DNA of 41,871 nucleotides from NCBI GenBank assembly GCA_025765595.1, contig JAIVFH010000236.1, positions 1-41,871 on the forward strand, in the 5' to 3' direction. Position numbers and translations under genes: made by a program. The notes under the pieces were generated by a model. The model had not been told where the DNA came from. It did not search any database and saw only the letters and a list, made by a program, of their open reading frames with translations. This document shows, piece by piece, positions 20,474 through 30,468 of this stretch. The stretch's first letter is position 1; each line of letters starts with the position of its first letter. This stretch comes from Obelidium mucronatum (taxonomy: Eukaryota; Chytridiomycota; Chytridiomycetes; Chytridiales; Chytriomycetaceae).

Positions 20474-21709
20474 TTGCTTTATTTCCTCTTTTTTGCCAAG
20501 GGTGGCAATGTTTTTTTGGCAAGGGTGGCAATGTTTTTTTGCCAAGGGTTGGACAACTTTGGTGGCATCGCAAGTCTTCTCCCAAGTGGAATCCCAAGTG
20601 GAATCCCAAGTGCCCTTCCATATGGTCCTGATCTTGTCCCTGAGTCTCCTTCTTGTCTTGCTTCTATTGGTGCTATCTAGGGTGCCTCTGACTCCTCTGT
20701 CCTTGAAACTCCCTCTACCAGTGTTGCTACCACTCCAATGGCTAAAGGACAGTCCTCATTCCTCTTTACCAGACACATCAAGTGCTACACTCCCAGTCCA
20801 AAGGCAAGCCAGTTGACTCCCCAGCCAGTTCCTTGCAGGTTTGTTTATCTCAATATCAACTGGTTAATACCCCTTTTCCCTCACCAATATCAACTGGTTG
20901 ATACCTCTTTTCCCTCACCAGTTTCAACTGGTTGATACATTTCTTTTTGTTCTCACTTCACACACACAATATCAACTGGTTGATACTATTATCTAACAAA
21001 TTTTTCACTCACCATAGGGACTCCCCTACCAGATACTGGCCTTTCACTACCCCTGCCATCTTCCAAAACAACCATGCTCTTTGGGGTCCTGGTGACAAGG
21101 GGTATGCTGCCAATGCTTACAAGAGGTATATCCACTGGGATAACTCTATAACTCCAATAAAGTACAAGGAAGTTGAAAATGGGTTGACCCTCCCCTTAAT
21201 ACTATCCTGGCTTCTCCAACTTTGACCAGTCTTTGTTTTCTCAGCTATGCACCTACTCTATTCCAAAAAATACTGAGAGTTACCTGCCCCTGATCAAGGT
21301 GGCCCATGCCTTCACCAACAACAAATGGGAAACCAAAAAGCTGCATGTTTACATCCACCAACTGGCTTTGGCAAGCAACTTACTGGGAAATTGGCTCACT
21401 TTGCTTATTAGACTGGTGATGAAGAAAGAGGATGGACCCCTTACCTGTTCCCACCTGTATGGCCACAAGCAATGTTTCAACAGGTCCCATATCATTTTGG
21501 AGTCCAATGCGAAAAACAACTCCAGGAACCCATGTCATCAAAAAGGGAGATGCCACTGTGGAAACTCACCACCCTGTGTTATGGGCCTGACCAAGAAACA
21601 GACCATAGAAATGATACAATCCCTCCCTAAAGGGCTGTCCAATGGAACACTTCAAATGCCAATTGAGAAGTTTTACAAGAAAAACAACATTCCATCACCA
21701 TTTAAATAG
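20474..21709 (+). pseudogene. homing-endonuclease-like protein with I-PpoI-type zinc-binding loop
   Basis: Exon 1 (to 20838) and exon 2 (from 21018) are joined in frame by a 179-nt intron (GTTTGT...CCATAG). The N-terminal part is low complexity with short tandem repeats (IPSGIPSG; SFLFTRHIKCYTPSPKASQL). After the intron come NNHALWGPGDKGYAANAYKR and, near the end, CSHLYGHKQCFNRSHIILES, then NNSRNPCHQKGRCHC and CVMG. This is the Cys/His layout of the zinc-binding loop in His-Me finger homing endonucleases; the SHL His and the NNSRNPC Asn match the catalytic positions of I-PpoI-type enzymes. One in-frame TAG (20678-20680) and one frame break (about 21196-21203) suggest a dead or error-containing copy. 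Confidence 0.6.
20854..20985. repeat. intronic dyads, copies 2-5
   Basis: Four copies of TATCAAC-TG-GTTGATA at 20854-20869 (one arm base changed), 20888-20903, 20922-20937 (one arm base changed) and 20970-20985. Spacing is 34, 34 and 48 bp, separated by CT-rich DNA. All lie inside the 20839-21017 intron of the endonuclease-like gene. Confidence 0.85.
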
Positions 21710-21851
21710 TTGTCAATTTTTAAATAGTTGTCAGTTTTTGTAGCTTCCCTCTTCTGCTGTCAGAATCTATGTTAACCCTAACTTTCTACGATCCATAGGA
21801 TCTACATCATTATAGCGTAAAATTTATTGTTTTTTTTAATTTACAATTAAT

Positions 21852-24800
21852 TTACATAAACTGAAAACCATCAACCAAATTCATCCACAGCTCAAATGCT
21901 TCTTTTACAATTTTCCTCTCGTCATCCCCAACATCTATCCCACACACTTGCATTTCAAGCGCCTTCTCTCCAAACTGAATCAATTGGGATAGTAGTGTTG
22001 CAGTTTTTGGTGGACATTTTATTTTGATTGATGGGTGAGTTGTTTTGATGATTCTGGTACGGTGCTATAGTTTTTCGTTTTGTAAACATAGAGAATTTTC
22101 AAACCCAAAATCCCAAAAAAATGACTTACATCTGCCAAGACACCACCAGCCATGGCTAAAACAGTATACGGACAAATACGATTTAGATCCCGAGCAATAA
22201 TTCTTGGGGGCGCTCGAGATCCCAACAAATTGCTTGAGTTTGTCATGGAGTAAGAGCCATACCAACATCCCTCCACCAGGTTTTTAGAATTGAAGAGAGA
22301 GTTTGAGCTGATACAGACTTGATCAGAACTTGACGGCAGATGCAAACTCTCTGTTGCTGTCTTATTGTTTGTTGCTGGAGTACTGGATGGTTTTGAGTAG
22401 ATGAGAAAGGAGGGATAGATGCCTGATGCAATTGCTGCCACAACTAATGCTGGACGTTTTTCATTGATTGAAGCAGACACCGGGACTCTTGACAATAATG
22501 GTCTTGGCAGCCTGAAAATAGGAAAGGGAATTAAGTATAATATCAAAGACACATTCAATAAGAAGATACATACTGTCCAACTAGCTTTTCTTCAATCACA
22601 ATCCCACTGCCTGACAAGGCACGCATTAATTGAAGTCTGGCCTCCTCAATCATTGTCAGATTCGTAAAGTTGAGGCCATTGAGGTTACAGTATGTTCTTG
22701 CAGCATTCCAAGCGTTTCCAGTTCCGCTTCCTCCAGATTCTTTTAGAATAAAACTGCGCCACGCAGTGTATGCATTTGCAATTGTAATTAAATCAGAGCC
22801 AGCTGTTCAAAATTTAATTTTTAAATTCAAATTGATTGCGAGACATGGCTTTTAAAATAAGATTTACACTTCCTTACCATTATCATACTGTTTGGCAGGT
22901 TTGGTTGCAGCTGCGTCATCAAAACGAGACACAAACGGGTCTTTTCCAAGACTCAAACTTGCCGCAACAGTCAAAACGGGGTCCAAACACTTCATCAGAC
23001 ATCCATACAGCAACATCTTACCCAACCGAACATCAACAGGCAAACTTGACAGTTTTCGACCAAGTGGAGTCAGTTTTCCATCAGCAGAAAGGGCTTGGAT
23101 TTGCTTCAAAACAATGATGGCTCGTTCAATATGTTTGACCGGAGGTGGATCGGGAGCTTCGGCAAGTAATTGATTGACATCAACAAAATCTTCGTCGATT
23201 TTCGTTGATGCAAGAATGCGTAAAACAAGTTCTTCCAATGGAAGCCGAAGCATTTCAGGTGGTCGATGAGCCGGCTACATGAAAAAACAACAGTTGGTCA
23301 GTACCTTAAACTCATATTTAAAAGCAAGAAGCTATACCAATGATTCAAATCCGGCTTTGGAGACCAAATGATAACAAACTCCAGGCTTAACTCTCCCAGC
23401 TCTTCCACGACGCTGCTTGCAATTCGCTTGAGAAACAAGAATCTCACTCAACTTGGAGATATTGCGTTTTTGGTCGTACGAGACCTCTCGTGCTTTACAT
23501 GTATCGATTACAAAGACTACATCCGGTATAGTCACACCAGTTTCGGCAATATTTGTTGAAAGAACAACTTTACGAACTCCTTTCGGAGCTGGCTTGAAGA
23601 CGGCCGCTTGCTCGGCTGCAGTCAAAACGGAATGGAGCGGCAACACCAGCATTCGACTTTTCCGATTTTCTCGCCTTCCTTCCAACGTGAGCCGGTCATA
23701 CAACTTCCTGATTTCAGCGAGACCCTGGCAAAAACACCAAGATGCTCTCGCCACTAACGTCATCCCACACTGTCGCCAGCGTTGTTATCGACAAGAGAAC
23801 GGAACCAGAGACTCAACAAGATCCAAATCGATTTGATTGACATCCATTTTCTTGAGTGTATCAATTGTAGTTTGAGAATATCCCGCAAGAGCACCAATAT
23901 CTTGAAACATGTCATCATCACTTTCATCCATTTCCAAAGCCATATTGGCAACATTTCCTCCCTTTCCAGAAACTTTCACAGTCCCGATATTTTTTCGTTT
24001 GAAATCCCGACGAATGGCGAATTCAGAACCAGCGTCAATAGGTATATCCAGTTGTTTCAACCGCGTCTTCCAAGAAAAAGGCTTCAACAGGGAATGTGCG
24101 TCCAGGAATACTCAATACAGGACAAACGGAATCTCGATTTTTCATTGATTGCTCAAAGTAGGTTGCAAATTTGACAGCGTCCTGCAGTAGCACTCATGAG
24201 AATGATTCTCAATCTGATCGCGATTTCAACAGTCTCCGAAGAAGCAAGATCAAAAAGTCTGACTCCAATCCCCTTTCATGAACCTTTTAAAAAAACAAAA
24301 CGAAAAATCATTTCATTTGGAAGAACTCATTGCACACAACAATCAGTTTTACCTCATCCACAATAACGTGTGTAATTCCAGCCAACAAAGGATCCGTTTC
24401 TGCACGACGCAGCAATACACCGATAGTCTGAAAGGTCAATCGCGTAGTACTGGATATTTTAGAGTCCAGGCGGACACTGTAACCAACCAAAGATCCCGAT
24501 CCAAAGTTTTGTGGGTCCCCAAGTTCTTCAGAAACACGAGATGCAATCGAGGTCGCTGAAATTCGTCGAGGCTGGGTACAGACAATATTTACTTTGCCAA
24601 CGAGACCTTGCTCGATTGCGTTTTCCAAGAGGAATTGCGGGATTTGTGTACTGTGAAAAAAAAAAAAAAAATTAGACATGCGATTGACTATTAAAGCATT
24701 TGATAAATAATCTCACGGTTACCTTTTACCACTTCCAGTTTCACCTGATATAATCACGACCTGATTTTTAGCCACCAGGTCCAAAATCTGTGATTTCATC

Positions 24801-26857
24801 AAACTAACAGGCAACTGTTGTCTGAAAGATTGCATCTCCTGATATTTCTGAGTTTCTTTCCGTTGCTGGAACTGCGATTTGATTGATTGAGATTGTTTTA
24901 CAGAGAGCTCATGACTTCCACGATTGCCAATCTCGGTTGGCCGCAAAGAAGGTACTTCCGTCTTCTTTTTGTTCTTGACTTGATTGTCCAGCAAGTTTGT
25001 CAGAAAGTTCATTTTCCGGTCTTCTTCAAATTGAACCAATGCATCAGCTTCGGCTTTTTCAGTCTCTGCCATTGAAATCCACAAATCTCGGTAGCACGGC
25101 GGTAAAGATGTATACAGCGGTAAACTACTTCCAAAGAGTTTAAATAGCGCCAATGTGGCAATATATTCTTCCCCCGATTTTTGCGAGCTGGTGTAAATAT
25201 GCTGCGGAGGTTCAAGATGGAATGGTCCGGTTAATAGGCCTTCAATCTTGACATTGCATCTAAACTTTGAATTCGTGGAATCTTGTAGCTTGTCAAATTT
25301 GATTTTCATGGTGGCTCCTTTTTGAAGTTGTTTTCCACATTGTTCTTGAAGATACGTTCGTGGTGTCTTTCCAGTCCATGATTTTGGAATTTCGAGCGAC
25401 AAGATTTGAGTTGGGGTTACGGTAGTAGACGCGTTGCTCGTAGCTTGTGGCGCTGATTCATCTTGATCAAACATTGCACCCAACACAACTTCATCAGGGA
25501 TCGTCATCAGCATCATCATTGCCATTATCATCAGTCCACAAGATCCCACAACAGCAACCTTCATCAACTTTGGACACTGGTATTTTTCTTTGCTTCCTTG
25601 TCCTGCTGCTCCTGTCGCGCCTTCAGCATCAACTCCTCCAACTTATCCAAAACGCCACGAAACTCTTTATCCCACGTGTTCACTATAGCCGCTTGCATCA
25701 ATCTCGCATAGGCAACTTCTGCTTTCCTCGGCTGAAACAATCGCAGAGATTCTACAGATTTTAGCCGAGATGAATATTCCTTGACTTGTGACAATAAATA
25801 GGATGGTGGGGCAAGTTTTTCATTCTTGAAATTCCCGATAATGGATTTCAAGTGGTCGATACGATGTTGAAGTTGAGCGTGTAATTCATTCGGAGGTAGA
25901 GATGAGAGACTTTCTTCTTCTTCCTTGGAATCAGAGTCCGATTCTGAATCAGACTAACAAGTAATAAAAAGTAAGGGATATTTGACAAAAAGAGAGAAAA
26001 AAAAAAGAACACAATTTTACTTGTATGAGAGAATTCGCGCGCAAAATACGGGATTTCAAGTCCCCATCATAGGAAGACGAGTTGTTGCGTGGAACAACAC
26101 TTGGTCCTGTAGGAGACGGAACTTTTGAAGGTTCCACATCGTTGCTTCTTTCGTCAGTGTCCGTAACGTTGCGAGACGGTGCCTGAACGGGAACGACGGA
26201 CACTGAAGCATCTTCCATTGTGATTGAATGCTTGTCCGTGTATTTTGGTGGCAAGTCTTCGGAATCCAAGTTGATGCAGAGCTTTATCGAAAGGTTAAAA
26301 ACACCGAGTTTGAGCAAACAACGCACCCAGTTCAGCAGATGGTGCAGATCGGAAGCAGCGTGGGGACATGCAGACATTGCCTGTTCAATGTGTGTTTGTT
26401 TGAAGCCCGCGCGTTCGAGCGACAAGTACGCAAGCAGCAGACCCGCCAGCGTCGCCTCTGCCGCCTCTGCCGCTGGTGCGCGCGGCAGGGCGTGGGCGCG
26501 CGCAAACGCAAGCAGGCGGCGCTCGGCGGCGGCGGAGATCGAAAAGGCGGCGAGCGATGTGTCGGCGGCCGACGCCGCGGCGGCAGCCGACAGCTGCAGC
26601 GCGTCGGCGGCGGCGCGCGGCGCCAGCGTCGCAAAGAGTCGTTGTGCGTCGGCGTGTCGGGCGGCTGCGTCGGCTTCGGCTTCTTTGATCTCGCCTTGAC
26701 CTTTAACTTTGACTTTGACTGGCGCATCCAAAGAAGCAGCAACAGCGACATCGACGTTCGCTTGCGGTGGAGGCGGCGGCGTTGCTGCTTTCGGCGGTCG
26801 GACTACCGACGCCGTGGCAAACCCGCGAAGATCGACCTTCTTCTTCTTTGGTCCCAT
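21852..26857 (-). pseudogene. DExH-box RNA helicase, DHX29/DHX57/YLR419W group, with frame breaks
   Basis: RNA helicases of this group act in translation initiation or RNA remodelling in the cytoplasm. ATG 26857 starts MGPKKKKVDLRGFATASV, like fungal YLR419W-type proteins. An Ala-rich region follows, then (across the 26282-26326 intron) NWLCINLDSEDLPPKYTD, a typical N-terminal block. The helicase core shows motif I (SGETGSGK), TQPRRISATSIA, DE|VHERGLESDF (motif II split by an intron), RIILMSAT, STNIAETGVTIPDV and QRRGRAGRVKPG. It is followed by the winged-helix/HA2 region and a C-terminal OB-like part ending at 21852. Introns are short and regular. At least eight frame changes are needed (about 25567, 25507, 24213, 24178, 24040, 23805, 23760, 23725), so this is either a pseudogene or poor sequence. 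Exon 1 is strikingly GC-rich. Confidence 0.7.
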
Positions 26858-27092
26858 TAAATGTTACAATTACCCGAAAGGTATCAGTACAATAATCTCC
26901 AAAAATACAATGAATAATAATTTCACCAACCATGGGCCGAATGCTTGTGATGAGAGGAGTTTAAATAGTAGAGTGTGTGTGTCCGTGTGTGAGCATATTA
27001 CAACCAACATAATTAAACACTCAATCCTTTTTTACACATTTCTTCCTTTTACTTATTATACTATATCCACTTTTTCCTTTAAAAAAAATCAA

Positions 27093-28262
27093 TCACGACC
27101 TCCACTCATTGTTCATGTCCAAAAGAGGAGGAAGAGTGTCATCCTTATTCAACGTGTCATCAGGCTTCAAGAATGATTCAATGTCCACTTCCACTTTCGC
27201 ACTCACAGGAAGCTCTGTTAAAGTAGAGTCACTTGGAGCTGGAGAAGGAATTCTTCTGTTGTAGGGGTCCAGCTTACCAGCTGTGGTTGACGTTGTTGCT
27301 AATGATGGAGTGCCAAGGGTGGATGATTCGGAAGCCTCATTGACAATAGACGGTTGCTGTTCCACCACGTCCATCGTTTTGGACGCATTCAAATCCTTTG
27401 ATGCAAGTCTACCACGTTTTCTTCCTTTGCCCCCTGTAGTAGAAGTCGACGAAGAAGAGGCATTCCCAAGAAACAAGATATTCTTGATTGAATTCAACAT
27501 TCTTGTTTTTGCTTTGCTAGAGACACCCCAACGGAAGGTTGCTCCAAGACACAAACTCAATCCAAACAGGTTGGGAGCGAGGTAGGAGTGGTTGATGCGA
27601 TCGTCCACCATACAAATCAGGAATTGAGTCGCCTTCACGAGGCCCAACGTCTTGTGCATCAGACGTCTTTCAGCTGCTGAGTTTACTTTTAATCTGTTGT
27701 TTATTGTTGTTGTTAGAAGAGTACAAAAAGTAAAAAACAACATGAGAATTCCCTCTTACCCATGATAAGAACAAAACAAAACGAGAGCATCATTTGCGAC
27801 AGCAAAATGGGGCGTAGCATGGTCAGAAACTTCATGATTTTGAAAAAAGGCGAGAGCAAAGAGATTTGCAATAGAAACAATGTTATCTCTACGATTAAGA
27901 GAGCCGAGAGGAGAACGAGAAGGAGCACCAGAAGTTGATGTAGTCGTAGATGATGACAAGAGACCAAACATGGGAGGAGAAGAAGGCTTCTCAGGAGAAG
28001 TCATTCGAGAAAGGACTGAAAGGGCAGAGTTTAAGGTGGCAGGAATGTCATCAAGGATATCGGTTGCTGCTTGAGTGATGGCAGTTGCGGCGTCATCCAC
28101 TGAGGCAACAGCATCAGTAGCTGGTGGATGGTCAAAGAAGCCAAGGCAACCAACGATGCCGGCAAATAGAGAAGATCCAAAATGGTAGGCGAACCAGGCC
28201 TTTTCCCAGTCGCTCGGAGGTGATTGCTGACGTTGGTTGTCTTCAGCTTCAAGAGAAACCAT
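27093..28262 (-). CDS. unknown protein, tandem paralog B
   Basis: Two exons (27760-28262 and 27093-27693) joined by a 66-nt intron give 367 residues without breaks. Family unknown, but it is clearly related to the next gene. WEKAWFAYHFGSSLFAGIVG near the N terminus aligns with LEKAWLGYHVFVHVSVGIAN. SAAERRLMHKTLGLVKATQF after the splice aligns with AAAERRLVHRVLGLAKTAQY. The hydrophobic segments around these (and FGLSLCLGATFRWG) could be membrane associated. The C-terminal ~110 residues are Ser/Thr-rich and charged (KGRKRGRLASKDLN), absent from the paralog, and probably disordered. It is in tandem with the paralog, 93 bp downstream. Confidence 0.7.
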
Positions 28263-28355
28263 TTTTTTTGCAAAATAAAGTCACACGTCACTGCACTAAA
28301 AACTTGAAGTACTTTTTATTTAACGCAGACAATGGAATACACTTTTTTCCGTTAC

Positions 28356-29120
28356 TTAATAGGGCGACGATGAAGAAGAAGAAGGAGTGGCAGTTGCCGT
28401 AGACGAGGAAGAAGAAGAAGACGCAGGTTTTTTCGCAGCGACCGCCGTCCGTGGCTTGAAGCCAAACACATATGTGGCGGCCACGGTGGCGCCCAGGCCG
28501 ACAATGTTGAGGTACGACAGGGCGCCGTTCGTCGAGGCCTCGTGGGCCAGGTACACGGCGTACTGCGCCGTCTTCGCGAGTCCGAGCACCCTGTGCACCA
28601 GGCGGCGCTCAGCGGCAGCGGGCGTGCGCAGGCCGTGCAGCGCCAGGCCGGCGAGCAGCGCGTCGGTGGCGGCGCCGTACTGCGTCTGGAACAGCGCGGA
28701 CGCCACGAGCGCGGCGAGCGAGTCGAGGTTGCTGCGCGCGGCGGCGAGGCGCTCGGCCGCGGCGGCGTTGGCGCTGCGCGGCGCCAGGCTGCCCGCGACG
28801 GCCGCGGCGTACGGACTGCTTGAAGACGTGTTTGTCGCGGCCGCCGCACTCGGGCTCGGACTCGACAGCGCCGCCTCAGCCGCCTCGACGGCGCCCACGC
28901 TGTCCGCAAACAGCTGCTGCAGACTGTCGCCGCCGCTGCGCTCGATGCGCGTCTGCAGAATCTCAAACGGCGCAACAAGGTTGGCGATGCCCACGCTGAC
29001 ATGCACAAACACGTGGTAGCCAAGCCACGCCTTCTCGAGCAGCGTTGCGTTTGGATGCGGATTCACTGGCTCTGTCTCTTTGCCCTTCTCTGCTGATGCT
29101 GCCGTTGACTTGGACGCCAT
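28356..29120 (-). CDS. unknown protein, tandem paralog A, Ala/Ser-rich
   Basis: A single exon of 254 residues from ATG 29120. An upstream in-frame start exists at 29159 but lies in AT-rich likely 5' UTR. It shares two blocks with paralog B: LEKAWLGYHVFVHVSVGIAN (about 27-46) and AAAERRLVHRVLGLAKTAQY, followed by a hydrophobic stretch (YLNIVGLGATVAATYVFGF) that could span or lie on a membrane. Between the blocks is an Ala-rich helical region, and the C terminus is a Ser run. The coding sequence is far more GC-rich than its surroundings, unlike paralog B. Function unknown; no enzyme motif is visible. Confidence 0.7.
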   Translation of the reverse strand: MASKSTAASAEKGKETEPVNPHPNATLLEKAWLGYHVFVHVSVGIANLVAPFEILQTRIERSGGDSLQQLFADSVGAVEAAEAALSSPSPSAAAATNTSSSSPYAAAVAGSLAPRSANAAAAERLAAARSNLDSLAALVASALFQTQYGAATDALLAGLALHGLRTPAAAERRLVHRVLGLAKTAQYAVYLAHEASTNGALSYLNIVGLGATVAATYVFGFKPRTAVAAKKPASSSSSSSTATATPSSSSSSPY

Positions 29121-29168
29121 TATTTTATACAACAAAGTAAAAAGAAAAGACGTGTGCATTCATAACAA

Positions 29169-30224
29169 TCATTCCAACAACGGATCCAATGGACAACTCT
29201 TTCTCTGACGCCGATTGAATGGTTTGACAAATAATGGTTGTCCTTCTTCCTTGTTGGGCACCACTGAACTACCACCTGTACTCTCGGGGGGTGCTGTCTG
29301 TTGAACTTGATACACGCGCACGTAATCAATCGCCATTACCACTGGTTGTGCAAATGTCGTTGCATCAGGGGATCCACACCACGCTCCACCCACTGCCACG
29401 TTTAAAATCAAAAAATTGGGAATCGTGAATGGCCAGTTCTCTTTGGTCACAGCCCCTGTTGGTTTGTTGTACGTGTTGTACACTACTCCATCCACAGCAA
29501 ACTCGAGCTTGTCTTGCGTCCATAGCATTTGGTAATTGTGCCACTCGTTGGTTGCACTTGGCAACACCTTGTATTCTTTAGGTTTTCCTTTTGATCCAGA
29601 TGCTGCAACCGTCGCTGGAGAGTGAATATTTGAAAATATACTATTGGGTGTTTGACCAATCTGTTCCATCACGTCGATTTCTCCTCCATTCGGCCAAGCT
29701 CCATGACTTCCCGTTGGACGAAACCAAATCGCCGGATGTGTTCCTTTTCCTCTTGATAGCTTGGCTCGGACTTCAAAGAAACCGTACAAAAAGTCTTTCT
29801 TGCCTCTGGTAACGATTCGACCTGCCGTGTACGACTGGCCGCCCCAATCTGGAAGGCTGGAAATGTTTTGCTCCTTGTACGCGGTAATATACAAGACTCC
29901 GTTGGTTACATTCACATTCTTTAAACGCGCTGGGGCATAGTACTGCAGTTCTGGCGTCGTACTCTGCCAATTGTTGTTCTTGTTTCCCCCTGATAGTTAT
30001 TCGGATGTCAAGGTTGAGAGTATAATAAATTAAAAACATGATTTGCATCTACGCTTACAGGTATCATAATTCCAATTCTTGGAATCCACGAACCCAGTCC
30101 CGTTGAACTCGTCCGACCAAGTAAGGGTATATCCAGCAGGCGGAAAGCTCTGTTTCTGCCCATAAACTCGTGCGGCTAATAGTATCATCGAAATAGCGAT
30201 CAGGTTGACGTTCACGGCGTGCAT
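29169..30224 (-). CDS. secreted GH16 beta-glucanase/transglycosylase-like protein
   Basis: Glycoside hydrolase family 16 enzymes cleave or re-join beta-1,3 or mixed-linkage glucans, here probably in the fungal wall or outside the cell. Exons 30059-30224 and 29169-29989 (69-nt intron, in phase) give 328 residues. The first ~22 form a signal peptide (VNLIAISMILLAARVYG). The family hallmarks follow: LTWSDEFNGTGFVDSKNWNY, ELQYY, FFEVRAKLSRGKGTHPAIWF, and the catalytic GEIDVMEQIG (E-x-D-x-x-E). Downstream are IPNFLILNVAVGG and YVRVYQV. All three catalytic acids are present. A ~40-residue tail ends in a basic cluster (NRRQRKSC) with no GPI-type hydrophobic end. It diverges from the seven-helix gene. 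Confidence 0.9.
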
Positions 30225-30468
30225 TGTTTGATGGTACTTTTTTTTTTGGCGATTCTGATTGGTTACATCGTTAATTCAACTAAAAAAGAATAAAGGTTTT
30301 TAACTTCCGAACGGGCTTCCAATTCATGCAATTTCGTAAATAATTTTTCAAACACTATATCGATCGAAAAGGGCTGGGCGTGCAATATATTGTAGATCTG
30401 GTCGGGTCTTTGTCACACATATCCCATTGTCTTGCCACAGTTTGTCAGACAACAATACCTTGCACGAA
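30225..30468. promoter_or_regulatory. divergent promoter region, GH16 gene / seven-helix gene
   Basis: The only DNA between two divergent start codons (244 bp). It is AT-rich with a T run at 30239-30248 and a CGATCG palindrome near 30361. No specific factor site is identifiable. Confidence 0.4.

Larger units (their letters stand above)
19234..21733. mobile_element. candidate mobile module: divergent Cys-rich gene and homing-endonuclease-like gene
   Basis: Two genes diverge from about 20465. The left one ends at 19234, where a + strand gene loses its coding pattern. The right one ends at 21709 beside a direct repeat of TTTAAATAGTTGTCA (21701-21715 and 21719-21733). Both genes carry the same intronic dyad motif, which ties them into one unit. 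Neither terminal inverted repeats nor a clear target duplication were seen, so the borders are inferred from gene ends. Mobility is inferred from the endonuclease domain and the apparent interruption at 19233. Confidence 0.4.

Noticed and set aside
26228..26860. Long + strand Arg/Ala-rich ORFs opposite helicase exon 1, and similar ones opposite 28356-29120
   Set aside because: They are GC-rich antisense shadows; the - strand genes have conserved motifs and consistent splicing.
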